From Sphingomonas jatrophae (GTDB taxonomy: Bacteria > Pseudomonadota > Alphaproteobacteria > Sphingomonadales > Sphingomonadaceae): 64,000 nucleotides of DNA. This document shows, in pieces, positions 33,643 to 42,456 of the stretch; the stretch's first letter is position 1; each line of letters begins with the position of its first letter. The notes under the pieces were generated by a model. The model saw only the letters and a list, made by a program, of their open reading frames with translations, did no database searches and had not been told where the DNA came from. The DNA is taken from contig NZ_FOZG01000001.1 of the NCBI RefSeq assembly GCF_900113315.1, positions 1,116,001 through 1,180,000 on the forward strand. Direction: 5' to 3'. Position numbers and translations under genes: made by a program.

Positions 33643-34361
33643 AGCTGCGTCATCGTCCGCCAGTGCCGCTCCGCCCCTGCCTCGTCATAGCGGGCTGAGC
33701 CGGGGACGGCGAAGCCGTGCGGCGATCCGGCATAGACTTCGTTGACGAAGTCGCGCCGCGCCTCCGCCAGCATCCGGTCCAGCTCCGGAAGCCGTGCCTC
33801 GGGCAGGGTCTCGTCCTTGTCGCCATGGCCGAACACCAGAGCGGCCGAAACGCGCGCAGCGATGCGGTGCGGGCTGTCCTCCCCGTCCACGATCAGGCCG
33901 GCGCTGTGATAGGCGGCTGCTGCGGCGACGCGCTCACCGCCCGCCTCCGCCGCGTAGATGGCGTAGGGGCCGCTCATGCAATAGCCGACCACGCCCATCG
34001 CCCCGCCCATCGTCTCCGTTCGCGCTTCAAGCGCATCGAGGAAGCGGACCGCGTCAGCGCGCATCACCTCGGGCGTCAGCGTCGCCTTCAGCTTCAGCAG
34101 GTTCGGGAACGTGTCGGGATGGTTCGGGTCGGCCGACAGATCCGGCACGGGCGCGCGGCCAAGCCGCCAATAGACGTTCGGCAGCAGCACGGCGTAGCCC
34201 TGCCCCGCGAGACGATCCGCCATGCCGTAGAAGGCGTCCCGGGGGCCGCGAATGTCGGTCAGCATCAGCACTTTTGGCCACGGGCCCGAGCCCTCCGGCA
34301 GGTGCAGCGTGGCGTCGATCGTGCCGCCGTCGGCAGGCAGGTCGAGTGCAATGCGGGGCAT
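33621..34361 (-). CDS. Dienelactone hydrolase family protein
   Basis: A cytosolic alpha/beta hydrolase of 246 residues. The triad is the cysteine nucleophile in VGYCMSGPYA, the aspartate in FGHGDKDETLP and the histidine in GSPHGFAVPG, all as in carboxymethylenebutenolidase. The N-terminus (DGGTIDATLHLPEGSGPWP) and MLTDIRGPRD also fit. No aromatic-degradation genes are nearby, so the natural substrate is unclear. Confidence 0.88.
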   Translation of the reverse strand: MPRIALDLPADGGTIDATLHLPEGSGPWPKVLMLTDIRGPRDAFYGMADRLAGQGYAVLLPNVYWRLGRAPVPDLSADPNHPDTFPNLLKLKATLTPEVMRADAVRFLDALEARTETMGGAMGVVGYCMSGPYAIYAAEAGGERVAAAAAYHSAGLIVDGEDSPHRIAARVSAALVFGHGDKDETLPEARLPELDRMLAEARRDFVNEVYAGSPHGFAVPGSARYDEAGAERHWRTMTQLFGRCLK

Positions 34362-34436
34362 GAACGTCTCCTCCGGTCAGCGCATCCCGACATGCCAGCA
34401 GTTGAGGCGGCGCGCCACCGCGGCTAGGGCAGCCGG

Positions 34437-35618
34437 GTGCAGGGCAAGCGCATCCTCCTGATCGTCGGCGGCGGTATCGCTGCCTATAAGGCGTGCGAGA
34501 TCGTGCGCCTGATCCGCAAGGCCGGCGGCAGCGTGCATTGCGTGGTCACGGACGCCGCCGCGCAGTTCGTCGCACCGATGACGTTCGCCGCCTTGTCCGA
34601 ACAGCAGGTCCACACCTCCTTGTGGGATCTGAAGGACGAGGCGGAGATGGGCCACATCCAGCTCAGCCGTCAGGCCGATCTCGTCGTCGTGGCACCCGCC
34701 ACCGCCGATCTGCTCGCGCGCATGGCCGCCGGCCTCGCCGACGACCTCGCCACCACCCTGCTGCTCGCGACCGACAAGCCGGTGCTCGCCGCGCCGGCGA
34801 TGAACGTGCGCATGTGGCAGCACCCCGCCACGCGCCGCAACGTGGCACAGCTGCGCGCCGACGGCATCACGGTGCTGGAGCCCGACGAAGGTCCGATGGC
34901 GTGCGGCGAATATGGCCCCGGCCGCCTGCCCGATCCTGCGACGATCGTCGCTGCCATCGATGCGGCGCTCGCCCCCGTCCCGCGCCCTCTCGCCGGCCGG
35001 CACGTCCTCGTCACCGCGGGGCCGACGCATGAGCCGATCGATCCGGTCCGCTACATCGCCAACCGCTCCTCGGGTAAGCAGGGCTTCGCCATCGCCGGTG
35101 CGCTGGCGGCGCTCGGCGCGCGGGTGACGTTGGTCGCCGGGCCGGTAACGTTGGCGACGCCGGCCGGGGTCGATCGGGTGGACGTGGAGACGGCGCGTGA
35201 AATGGCAGCCGCGGTCGATGCGGCTTTGCCGGCCGACGTCGCCGTGCTGGTCGCGGCGGTGGCGGACTGGCGGGCGGAGGCTCCAGCCGGGCAGAAGATC
35301 AAGAAGGGCGCCGACACGCCCACGCTGACGCTCGCCGAGAACCCCGACATCCTCGCTGGCCTAGCCCGCTCCGACCGGCGCCCTTCCCTGCTGATCGGTT
35401 TCGCGGCCGAGACGGAGCATGTGATCGACCATGCGCGGGCCAAGCTGGCGCGAAAGGGGTGCGACTGGATCGTCGCCAACGACGTCTCCGGCAACGTGAT
35501 GGGCGGCGCTTTGAACCGGGTTCATATCATCACCGCGGACGGCGTTGAGACCTGGGACGAGGCGCCGAAGGATGCAGTAGCCCGGAAATTGGCGGAGCGA
35601 ATATCGGATGCCCTCTGA
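34437..35618 (+). CDS. coaBC: Bifunctional phosphopantothenoylcysteine decarboxylase / phosphopantothenate--cysteine ligase
   Basis: Two successive steps of coenzyme A synthesis. The 393-residue protein begins with GTG and [20 protein letters not shown]. The flavin-binding CoaC half carries the histidine in [12 protein letters not shown] and a [12 protein letters not shown] segment, with the catalytic cysteine in [14 protein letters not shown]. The CoaB half has [22 protein letters not shown] across its start and KIKKG. It overlaps dut by 11 bases, heading a tight run coaBC-dut-unknown-moeB-dsrE. Confidence 0.95.
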   Translation: MQGKRILLIVGGGIAAYKACEIVRLIRKAGGSVHCVVTDAAAQFVAPMTFAALSEQQVHTSLWDLKDEAEMGHIQLSRQADLVVVAPATADLLARMAAGLADDLATTLLLATDKPVLAAPAMNVRMWQHPATRRNVAQLRADGITVLEPDEGPMACGEYGPGRLPDPATIVAAIDAALAPVPRPLAGRHVLVTAGPTHEPIDPVRYIANRSSGKQGFAIAGALAALGARVTLVAGPVTLATPAGVDRVDVETAREMAAAVDAALPADVAVLVAAVADWRAEAPAGQKIKKGADTPTLTLAENPDILAGLARSDRRPSLLIGFAAETEHVIDHARAKLARKGCDWIVANDVSGNVMGGALNRVHIITADGVETWDEAPKDAVARKLAERISDAL

Positions 35619-36054
35619 AATCGAGATCCGTCTCAAGCGGCTGGAACATGGTGCAGGGCTGCCGCTGCCCGCTTATGCCACAGAGCACGCCGCTGGACTG
35701 GACATCGTGGCGGCCGAGGATCTGACGCTGGCGCCGGGCGCGCGGGCGGCGGTCGCGACCGGCTTCGCCATCGCCATTCCGGTCGGCTATGAGGTGCAGG
35801 TGCGGCCGCGCTCGGGGCTGGCGCTGAAGCATGGTGTCACCTGCCTCAACACGCCGGGTACGATCGATGCGGACTATCGCGGCGAGGTGAAGGTGATCCT
35901 CGCCAATCTCGGGCAGGAGCCGTTCGCGCTGCGCCGGGGGGAGCGGATTGCGCAGCTCGTCCCGGCAGCCGTCCAGCGCGCCGGCTTCGTCGAGGTTGAC
36001 GCGCTGGATGAAACCGTGCGCGGCAGCGGTGGTTTCGGATCGACAGGTCGATGA
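35608..36054 (+). CDS. dut: Deoxyuridine 5'-triphosphate nucleotidohydrolase
   Basis: Hydrolyses dUTP to dUMP, keeping uracil out of DNA. The 148-residue trimeric dUTPase has motif 1 [13 protein letters not shown], motif 2 [10 protein letters not shown], motif 3 [18 protein letters not shown], motif 4 [10 protein letters not shown] and the C-terminal motif 5 [10 protein letters not shown]. It overlaps coaBC by 11 bases and the next gene by four bases (ATGA), so translation is coupled throughout. Confidence 0.96.
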   Translation: MPSEIEIRLKRLEHGAGLPLPAYATEHAAGLDIVAAEDLTLAPGARAAVATGFAIAIPVGYEVQVRPRSGLALKHGVTCLNTPGTIDADYRGEVKVILANLGQEPFALRRGERIAQLVPAAVQRAGFVEVDALDETVRGSGGFGSTGR

Positions 36055-36500
36055 TCGCCGCGCTCGCCCTTCTGCTCGCGGCGGCACCTGCCACGGAAGA
36101 GCCGGTGCCGCCCGTGTCGCGCTGGAACGCCCTGCCGCGGCTGGCCTACCAGGCGGACTACAAGCCGCGCGTGACATGGGTGCAGCGGGCGAATGCGCTT
36201 CAGGGCAGCGAAGGCTGCACCATGCCCGCGCCGGTGGAGGGGATCGTGCGGCTGCGCGTGCCGTTCGTCGTGCGGCTCGACAAGGGTGGCAAGGTGCTTC
36301 AGGCGCAGGCGGAGATGCCGGGCTGCCCTGCCCTCGCGCGTCTGGTGGAGCAGTTCGCGATGCAGCAAGGCCCCAAGACGCTGCAGCCTCCGGAGGGTGC
36401 GGGGCCGCCCTTCTGGCGCGCCAGCTCCTTCCTCGCCGGCTGGCCGGCTGCGCCGCGGATCGAGGCGGAGCCCGTCGCCGACGAGCCGCAGCCCAAGTGA
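36051..36500 (+). CDS. Secreted protein of unknown function
   Basis: A 149-residue protein with a short signal peptide ([14 protein letters not shown]). The mature part has [35 protein letters not shown], and [15 protein letters not shown], containing two cysteines that may form a disulfide. This layout, a short TonB-like strand with paired cysteines, is not one I can name. It overlaps dut by four bases and its stop overlaps the moeB GTG. It is therefore co-translated with cytosolic metabolic genes although it is itself exported. Confidence 0.65.
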   Translation: MIAALALLLAAAPATEEPVPPVSRWNALPRLAYQADYKPRVTWVQRANALQGSEGCTMPAPVEGIVRLRVPFVVRLDKGGKVLQAQAEMPGCPALARLVEQFAMQQGPKTLQPPEGAGPPFWRASSFLAGWPAAPRIEAEPVADEPQPK

Positions 36501-37258
36501 GCCGCTCAAACTCGCTCAGCGACGACCAGCTCGACCGTTACGCCCGCCACATCGTGCTGCGCGAGATCGGGGGCGAAGGGCAGCGGCGGCTGCTCGGCGC
36601 GACCGTCGCGATCGTCGGTGCGGGCGGCATCGGATCGCCGGTGATCCAGTATCTTGCCGCAGCCGGGGTCGGCACGCTGCGGGTGATCGACGATGACACG
36701 GTCGCCAGGTCCAACCTCCAGCGGCAGACCCTGTTCGCGACGCGCGACGTGGGATCGGGCAAGGTCGCGATGGCGGCCAACGTGGTCCAGCGGCTGAACC
36801 CGGACGTGCGGATCGACGGACGGCCGCAGCGGCTGGAGGCGGACAATGCCACAGCGCTGCTGGAGGGCGCCGACGTGGTGCTAGACGGCAGCGACAGCTT
36901 CGCCACGCGGCTGATCGTCTCCGACGCGGCGACTGCACTTCGCATCCCGCTCGTCTCGGCGGCGGTCGGGCAGTTCGAGGGGCAGCTGGCCGTTTATCGC
37001 GGGTGGGAGGCGGGTGCGCCCTGCTATCGCTGCCTTGTCGGCGAGGCGCCTGAAGGGCCGGACGTGTCCTGCGCGGATCAGGGCGTGCTGGGCGCGCTGA
37101 CCGGCGTAATCGGCAGCCTGGCGGCGGTGGAGGCGGTGCGCGCGATCGTGCCGTTCGGGGCGGACCCGGTCGGCCGGCTGCTGATCGTCGATGCGCTCGC
37201 CTTCCGCTTCCGCACGATCACGCTCGGCAAGGATCCGGGATGCCGGTGCGCGGCCTGA
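36497..37258 (+). CDS. moeB: MoeB/ThiF-type adenylyltransferase
   Basis: Adenylates the C-terminal glycine of a ubiquitin-like sulfur carrier (MoaD or ThiS). The 253-residue protein has LDRYARHIVLREIGGEGQRR, the nucleotide loop VGAGGIGSPVIQYLAAAGVG, DDDTVARSNLQRQ, and DGSDSFATR with the conserved aspartates. Zinc cysteines are CYRC and, at the very end, CRC (normally C-x-x-C). The start is GTG 36497, overlapping the preceding stop. It lacks a C-terminal rhodanese domain. Whether it serves molybdopterin or thiamine synthesis cannot be told. Confidence 0.92.
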   Translation: MSRSNSLSDDQLDRYARHIVLREIGGEGQRRLLGATVAIVGAGGIGSPVIQYLAAAGVGTLRVIDDDTVARSNLQRQTLFATRDVGSGKVAMAANVVQRLNPDVRIDGRPQRLEADNATALLEGADVVLDGSDSFATRLIVSDAATALRIPLVSAAVGQFEGQLAVYRGWEAGAPCYRCLVGEAPEGPDVSCADQGVLGALTGVIGSLAAVEAVRAIVPFGADPVGRLLIVDALAFRFRTITLGKDPGCRCAA

Positions 37259-37608
37259 CGGTCACGCTGGCGGCGGCAGATCCGGAGCGGCTGCGGGCGG
37301 CGCTGAACCTCGCCTGCGCTGCGGCGGCGCTGGGCGGACGGGCGCGGCTGTTCCTCGACGGCAGCGCGGTGGCGCTGGCGGGGGGTAAGCTGGAGAGCGC
37401 AGAGGACGGCGCTTATGCCGCGGCGGGGCTGCCGACGCTGGCGCAGCTGATGGACGAGGCGCTGGCGCTCGGGGTGGAGCCGATCCTGTGCCAGAGCGGG
37501 CTGCAACTGGCGGGCATCAGCATGGCGACGGTCGATCCGCGCTTTGCCAGCGGCGGGCTGGTGAGCTTGATCGAGACGCTTGGCGAGGATCGGCTGGTGG
37601 CGCTCTAG
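37240..37608 (+). CDS. DsrE-family protein
   Basis: A 122-residue protein with a DsrE/DsrF fold pattern: LTVTLAAADPERLRAALNLA, ALGGRARLFLDGSAV, MDEALALGVEPILCQSGLQ, and a C-terminal LIETLGEDRLVAL. One cysteine (ILCQSG) is in the position used by sulfur-transfer DsrE proteins. It overlaps the end of moeB by 19 bases. A sulfur relay role with MoeB is plausible but inferred. Confidence 0.75.
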   Translation: MPVRGLTVTLAAADPERLRAALNLACAAAALGGRARLFLDGSAVALAGGKLESAEDGAYAAAGLPTLAQLMDEALALGVEPILCQSGLQLAGISMATVDPRFASGGLVSLIETLGEDRLVAL

Positions 37609-37626
37609 GCGCGCCGTACCTCGGTT

Positions 37627-37644
37627 AAGTTGACAAAGTTGACA
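37627..37644. repeat. Tandem 9-bp direct repeat AAGTTGACA
   Basis: Two exact adjacent copies of AAGTTGACA lie 19 bases after the dsrE stop, in the 172-bp gap before the convergent topA. TTGACA resembles a -35 element, and a tandem operator is possible. The rest of the gap holds only a small GAACCA/TGGTTC hairpin (about 37735-37750). Confidence 0.5.
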
Positions 37645-37780
37645 CTCAGAGGCCCTTTTCCGACATGGCCGGAGCGGACCCCGGACACGTCGGAACATCG
37701 GGTGTGAGTTGCCGCAGCCGGCATGTCAAAGAACCAATCTGGTTCCTCTACCATGCCGAAGCCGACAAGGCCAGCCCCGC

Positions 37781-40366
37781 TCAGTCCTTCGGCTTGGCCG
37801 CCTTCTTCGGTGCGGCCTTCTTGGCCGCGGACTTCTTGGCGGCGGCCTCCTTCTTTGCAGGCTCCTTCTTCGCCGCGGCCTTGCGCGCCGGCTTCTTGCC
37901 CTTCGCCGGGCCCTTGGCGGCGCGCTCCTCCAGCAGGCGGAGCGCCTCCTCGGGCGTGAGTGCGGAGGGGTCGGCGGACTTGGGCAGGGTCGCGTTGGTC
38001 TCGCCATCGGTCAGATAAGGGCCGAAGCGGCCTTCGAGCAGGCGGACAGGCTTGCCGGTGACGGGCGAGTCGCCGAACGTCGCCAGCGGCTCGCGCGCGG
38101 CGCCGCGCTGCGGCCGGCCGCCGCCCGCCGCCGCCTCCGCCAGCTTGACCACGGCGGCATTCATGCCCGTCTCGAACACCTCCGCCGTAGAGGTGAGCCG
38201 GGCATATTTGCCGTCATGCTGGAGATAGGGGCCGTAGCGCCCGATCGAGGCGGTGATCGGCTTGCCGCTCTCCGGATGCAGGCCGACCTCGCGCGGGAGC
38301 GACAGCAGCCGCAGCGCCGCGTCGAGATCGACCTCGGTCACGTCCTTGGGGATGGACGAGCGCTTCGCCTCCTTGCCGTCGCCGAGCTGGACATAAGCGC
38401 CGAAACGACCCGAGCGACGGGAGACTTCCTCACCGCTCACCGGATCGGTGCCGAGGACGACGGGGCCGGTATCGGCACCCTCGCCCTCGCCTGCGCCGCC
38501 CTGCGCGAAACGGCGGGTATATTTGCACTCGGGATAGTTGGAGCAGGCGACGAACGCGCCGAAGCGTCCGCCGCGCAGCGCCAGCTGGCCGGCATGGCAG
38601 GCGGGGCAGAGCCGCGGATCGGTGCCCTCCCCCGTTTCGGGGAAGAGATAGGGCGCGAGGAACTGGTCTAGCGCGGCAGTCACGTCGCTCGGCCGCTGCT
38701 CCATCACCTCGGCGGTCTTCGGCTTGAAATCGCGCCAGAAGGCTTCCAGCACCGCCTGCCACTGGGCGCGGCCGCCCGACACGTCGTCGAGGCTCTCCTC
38801 CAGCCCGGCGGTGAAATCATAGGAGACGTAGCGTTCGAAGAAGCGCTCGAGGAAGGCGGTCAGCAGCCGGCCGCTCTCCGCCGGCGTGAAGCGGTTATTC
38901 TCGAGCACGACATAGTCGCGATCCTTCAGCACCTGGAGGATCGAGGCATAGGTGGAGGGGCGGCCGATGCCGAGCTCCTCCATCTTCTTGACGAGGCTCG
39001 CCTCCGAATATCGCGGCGGCGGCTGGGTGAAATGCTGCTCGGCCATGACCGACTTCTTCGCGGGCGCATCGCCCTCGTGCATGCGCGGCAGGCGGCGGCT
39101 TTCCTCATCGCCCTCGTCGTCGCGGCCCTCCTCGTAGAGCGCGAGATAGCCGGGGAAGAGGACGACCTGGCCGGTGGCGCGCAGGGCATGCTGGCCGGTG
39201 CCGTCGGTCAGCTCGACGGTCGTCCGCTCCAGCCGGGCCGACGCCATCTGGCTGGCCAGCGCGCGCTTAAAGATGAGGTCGTAGAGCTTGGCATGGTCGC
39301 CCGAGCCGGCACGATCGCGGGCGAAATCGGTCGGGCGGATCGCCTCGTGCGCTTCCTGCGCATTCTTGGCCTTGGCCTGATAGACGCGTGGGCGGTCGGG
39401 CACGTAACCGGCATCGAAGCGATCGGCGATGGCGTGGCGCGCGGCGGAGATGGCGCTGCCATCCATCTGCACGCCGTCCGTCCGCATATAGGTGATCGCG
39501 CCATCCTCGTAGAGCGCCTGGGCGACGCGCATCGTGTGGCTGGCGGAGAATCCGAGCTTGCGCGCGGCCTCCTGCTGCAGTGTCGAAGTGGTGAAAGGCG
39601 CGGGCGGATTGCGCGTAAGCGGCTTGGTCTCGACGCTGGCGACGGAGAAGCGGCCGGCCTCCACCGCGGCCTTGGCTGCCTCGGCATCGCCGCCATTGCC
39701 GATCGACAGGCGATCCAGCTTCTCGCCCCGCCAGCGAACGAGGCGGGCGCTGAACGGGATGCCGTCATGCTCCATCGCGGCGGTGACGGACCAATATTCC
39801 TGCGCGCGGAACGCCTCGATTTCGCGCTCGCGGTCGACGATCAGGCGGAGCGCCACCGACTGGACGCGGCCGGCGGATTTCGCGCCGGGAAGCTTGCGCC
39901 ACAGCACCGGCGAGAGGGTGAAGCCGACGAGGTAATCCAGCGCGCGGCGGGCGCGATAGGCGTCGATCAGGTCGCCATCCAGCTCACGCGGGTTCGCCAT
40001 CGCATCGAGCACGGCGGGCTTGGTGATCGCGTTGAAGGTGACGCGTCGGACGTCCTTGGGCAGCGCGCGGCGCTTCTTCAGCACCTCCTGCACATGCCAG
40101 CTGATCGCCTCCCCCTCGCGATCAGGGTCGGTGGCGAGGATCAGCGTATCGGCGCCCTTGGCCTCGTCGGCGATGGCCTTCAGCTGCTTGGCCTTGTCGG
40201 CATAGGCCTCCCACTCCATCGCGAAGCCTTCGTCCGGGTTCACGCTGCCATCCTTGGGCGGCAGATCGCGGACATGGCCGTAGGAGGCGAGGACGCGGTG
40301 ACCGGGCCCGAGATACTTCTCGATGGTCTTGGCCTTGGCGGGTGATTCGACGACGACGAGCTTCAT
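37781..40366 (-). CDS. topA: DNA topoisomerase I
   Basis: Relaxes negative supercoils. The 861-residue type IA enzyme starts MKLVVVESPAKAKTIEKYLG (Toprim domain) and has DPDREGEAISWH. The active-site tyrosine is in GAITYMRTDGV. A C-terminal topoisomerase zinc ribbon (CPACHAGQL and CSNYPEC) is followed by further topo-C repeats, and the protein ends in a long Lys/Ala-rich tail (KKEPAKKEAAAKKSAAKK) as in many alphaproteobacteria. dprA, its common neighbour, is 2 kb away. Confidence 0.97.
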   Translation of the reverse strand: MKLVVVESPAKAKTIEKYLGPGHRVLASYGHVRDLPPKDGSVNPDEGFAMEWEAYADKAKQLKAIADEAKGADTLILATDPDREGEAISWHVQEVLKKRRALPKDVRRVTFNAITKPAVLDAMANPRELDGDLIDAYRARRALDYLVGFTLSPVLWRKLPGAKSAGRVQSVALRLIVDREREIEAFRAQEYWSVTAAMEHDGIPFSARLVRWRGEKLDRLSIGNGGDAEAAKAAVEAGRFSVASVETKPLTRNPPAPFTTSTLQQEAARKLGFSASHTMRVAQALYEDGAITYMRTDGVQMDGSAISAARHAIADRFDAGYVPDRPRVYQAKAKNAQEAHEAIRPTDFARDRAGSGDHAKLYDLIFKRALASQMASARLERTTVELTDGTGQHALRATGQVVLFPGYLALYEEGRDDEGDEESRRLPRMHEGDAPAKKSVMAEQHFTQPPPRYSEASLVKKMEELGIGRPSTYASILQVLKDRDYVVLENNRFTPAESGRLLTAFLERFFERYVSYDFTAGLEESLDDVSGGRAQWQAVLEAFWRDFKPKTAEVMEQRPSDVTAALDQFLAPYLFPETGEGTDPRLCPACHAGQLALRGGRFGAFVACSNYPECKYTRRFAQGGAGEGEGADTGPVVLGTDPVSGEEVSRRSGRFGAYVQLGDGKEAKRSSIPKDVTEVDLDAALRLLSLPREVGLHPESGKPITASIGRYGPYLQHDGKYARLTSTAEVFETGMNAAVVKLAEAAAGGGRPQRGAAREPLATFGDSPVTGKPVRLLEGRFGPYLTDGETNATLPKSADPSALTPEEALRLLEERAAKGPAKGKKPARKAAAKKEPAKKEAAAKKSAAKKAAPKKAAKPKD

Positions 40367-40462
40367 GGGGCGTCCGTATAGAGGGCTTACGCGTACGTGC
40401 GAGGGTGGGGATCGCCGGAGGGGGCCGTCAAGCGGGGGCGCGCAGACCGGCGAGGCAGTGCG

Positions 40463-40864
40463 TCACCACCAGAGATCGCGCACCGTCTTCCCATCTGACG
40501 GCATGTCCTCGAATGTGTTCAGCCCATCGAAATGGTCGATCGGCAGGTGCGCCACGTCGTCGAGTGACGCCAGGCGCACGTTCACGGCCATGCGCCGGCG
40601 GCCATCGGCCTCAAGGCGCAGGCCACGCCATGCGACCACGCCAGCGCAGGTAGGGCAGAACAGGATCTCGAGCGCCGGATCGGCCTTGCCGGGGCGACGG
40701 AAGGCGGACGTGTCGCCCCGGATCGCGATCCGCTCGCGCTCATAATCATAGGCCCACAGCGCGCCGTAGCGATGGCAAAGCGTGCAGTTGCATGCCGTGA
40801 CCGGGCCGGGATCGCCCGAGAAGGTCCATCCGGTAGCGCCGCAATGACAGGATCCGCTCAGCAT
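40463..40864 (-). CDS. GFA-family (CENP-V/GFA domain) protein
   Basis: A 133-residue zinc-binding protein related to glutathione-dependent formaldehyde-activating enzyme. Cysteine motifs are SGSCHCGA at the N-terminus, ACNCTLCHRYG, and FCPTCAGVV, matching the two zinc sites of the domain. The family has many members without formaldehyde activity, so the function is open. It is divergent from the GbsR-type regulator gene. Confidence 0.85.
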   Translation of the reverse strand: MLSGSCHCGATGWTFSGDPGPVTACNCTLCHRYGALWAYDYERERIAIRGDTSAFRRPGKADPALEILFCPTCAGVVAWRGLRLEADGRRRMAVNVRLASLDDVAHLPIDHFDGLNTFEDMPSDGKTVRDLWW

Positions 40865-40946
40865 TCCGCCCCTCCGCTGCAGCGCTGTCTATCCTGCCGA
40901 CGCGGCTCACGCCATCGAGGCGTTGACGAAGCGCGTTTCATCAGTC

Positions 40947-40966
40947 ATTTCTGTTTTTACAGAAAT
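40947..40966. promoter_or_regulatory. Palindromic operator upstream of the GbsR/MarR regulator
   Basis: ATTTCTGT-TTTT-ACAGAAAT is a perfect 8-bp dyad with a 4-base spacer, striking in GC-rich DNA. It lies 14 bases before the regulator ATG. A degenerate copy occurs before the next gene at 41575-41594, which points to binding by this regulator. Confidence 0.7.
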
Positions 40967-40979
40967 TAGTGAGTCGTCG

Positions 40980-41540
40980 ATGCCGCTGATGGATCATCCT
41001 GCCGTGCAGAAGTTCGTGCTGCACTGGGGCGAGATGGGCTCGCAGTGGGGCGTGAACCGGTCGGTCAGCCAGATCCATGCTTTGCTATACCTGTCGGACC
41101 GGCCGCTGCATGCGGAGGAGATCGTCGAGGCGCTGAGCCTTGCGCGGTCCAACGTGTCCACCGGCCTCAAGGAATTGCAGGGCTATGGCATTGTCCGTCG
41201 CACGCATGTGCCGGGCGACCGCCGCGATCATTTCGTCGCGGAGACAGACCTGTGGGAAATGCTGTTGCGCATCGCCGCCGAGCGCAAGCGCCGCGAGATC
41301 GACCCGACCATCGCGCACTTGGCCGAGCTGGCGCGCGAGGCGGAGGCGGATGGCGCACTGCCGCCGCATGTCCGCCAGCGGATCGCGCGGATGCATGAGT
41401 TCATCGGCACCCTGTCCGGCTGGTACGAGCAGGTGCGCGGCCTGCCCAAGCCGACGCTCGTCGCGTTGATGAAGCTGGGCGGCAAGGTGGCGCGCTTCGT
41501 CTCGCCGTTCGGACGCAAGGGAGATGCGGCGGCGGACTGA
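40980..41540 (+). CDS. GbsR/MarR family transcription regulator
   Basis: A 186-residue winged helix regulator. MDHPAVQKFVLHWGEMGSQW and VNRSVSQIHALLYLSDRPLH lead into the DNA-binding part EALSLARSNVSTGLKELQGY, followed by RRTHVPGDRRDHFVAETDLW, a set of features typical of GbsR-type repressors. The start is ATG 40980; an in-frame upstream start at 40923 would run through the operator. It probably controls itself and the membrane protein that follows. The ligand is unknown. Confidence 0.88.
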   Translation: MPLMDHPAVQKFVLHWGEMGSQWGVNRSVSQIHALLYLSDRPLHAEEIVEALSLARSNVSTGLKELQGYGIVRRTHVPGDRRDHFVAETDLWEMLLRIAAERKRREIDPTIAHLAELAREAEADGALPPHVRQRIARMHEFIGTLSGWYEQVRGLPKPTLVALMKLGGKVARFVSPFGRKGDAAAD

Positions 41541-41574
41541 GGTCGGCCCACGATGGGCCGGACTGTGCCAAATT

Positions 41575-41594
41575 CTTTCTGTTTTTACTGAAGC
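41575..41594. promoter_or_regulatory. Second copy of the GbsR-type operator
   Basis: CTTTCTGT-TTTT-ACTGAAGC aligns with the perfect palindrome at 40947-40966 (same spacing, left arm 7 of 8 identical, right arm 5 of 8). It lies 19 bases before the membrane protein gene at 41613. Confidence 0.6.
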
Positions 41595-41612
41595 AAGCGA
41601 AGGAGACGACCA

Positions 41613-41981
41613 ATGACCGAGATCGCCTATCTGCTCTATCTCGCCATCACGCTCGGCATCACGGTCTGGGTCGCGCGCACGCTGTCGCACAACGGCATCG
41701 TCTTCCTGCGGCAGTGCTTCGGGCAGGATGCGGCGCTGGCGGAATCGACCAATCACCTGCTGGTGGTCGGCTTCTACCTCGTCAATATCGGCTTCATCAC
41801 GCTGACGCTCAGCCTGGGGGCGGAGCCGCACACGGTGGCGGATGCGATGCGCTTCCTCAGCACCAAGGTGGGCCTTGCGGTGCTGGTGCTGGGCGGCATG
41901 CACTTCTTCAACATGGGCGCGATCGCGCGGTTCGGCCGCAAGGTGAACGGCTGGCTGGCACAGCGGCTGGCAGTGGCGTGA
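41613..41981 (+). CDS. Small polytopic membrane protein, likely target of the GbsR-type regulator
   Basis: A 122-residue protein with about three membrane helices (AYLLYLAITLGITVWVA, HLLVVGFYLVNIGFITLTL, VGLAVLVLGGMHFFNMGAI) and conserved-looking polar residues in STNHLL and GMHFFNM. No family name is assigned. The operator copy directly upstream ties it to the preceding regulator. GAAGGAGACGACCA is the ribosome site. A transport or sensory role cannot be told from sequence. Confidence 0.75.
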   Translation: MTEIAYLLYLAITLGITVWVARTLSHNGIVFLRQCFGQDAALAESTNHLLVVGFYLVNIGFITLTLSLGAEPHTVADAMRFLSTKVGLAVLVLGGMHFFNMGAIARFGRKVNGWLAQRLAVA

Positions 41982-42033
41982 GGCGCGGCGGGGCGGCTGG
42001 GAGGCCGCCCTGCTTGCTTGTGGGAGTGGGATC

Positions 42034-42456
42034 ATGAGCGACACGGGCTACCGCTACAACTTTGGGGCCGCGGTGATTGCATGCGCTGTCGCCGGGCCGA
42101 TCTTCGTCGGCGTGCTGGCGGCGGGAGCGTTTGTCGATGCGGCGAGTTCCCGGCCGCTGCCGGTCGGAAACATCTTCGGCAGCGTGGTCCCTGCCTTGGC
42201 CATCTTGCCGCTGACCGGACTGTTCGGCGCGGTGCTGGCCTGCCTGCCGGTCGCGCTCGGCACCACCGCGCTCACCTTTCTCGCGCGGCGGTATGAGGCG
42301 GCGGCGGCATGGGGAGTGTGGATCGGCGCGGGGGTGGCCATTGCTGGCGGCGCCGGGCTGCTGGCGAGCCGGACCTCGCCCGAGCCGATGTTGGCGCTCG
42401 CTTTGACCGGCGCGGCCTGTGCGGCGATCGCGCGGCGGGGGCTCAGGCGAGGCTGA
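42034..42456 (+). CDS. Hypothetical membrane protein
   Basis: A 140-residue protein with four hydrophobic segments (about residues 12-33, 52-82, 90-108 and 116-133). It is Ala/Gly-rich and has no recognised family or catalytic motif. GTGGGAGTGGGATC precedes the ATG. Its 3' end overlaps the convergent dprA by 14 bases. It could belong to the transcript of the 41613 gene. Confidence 0.6.
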   Translation: MSDTGYRYNFGAAVIACAVAGPIFVGVLAAGAFVDAASSRPLPVGNIFGSVVPALAILPLTGLFGAVLACLPVALGTTALTFLARRYEAAAAWGVWIGAGVAIAGGAGLLASRTSPEPMLALALTGAACAAIARRGLRRG

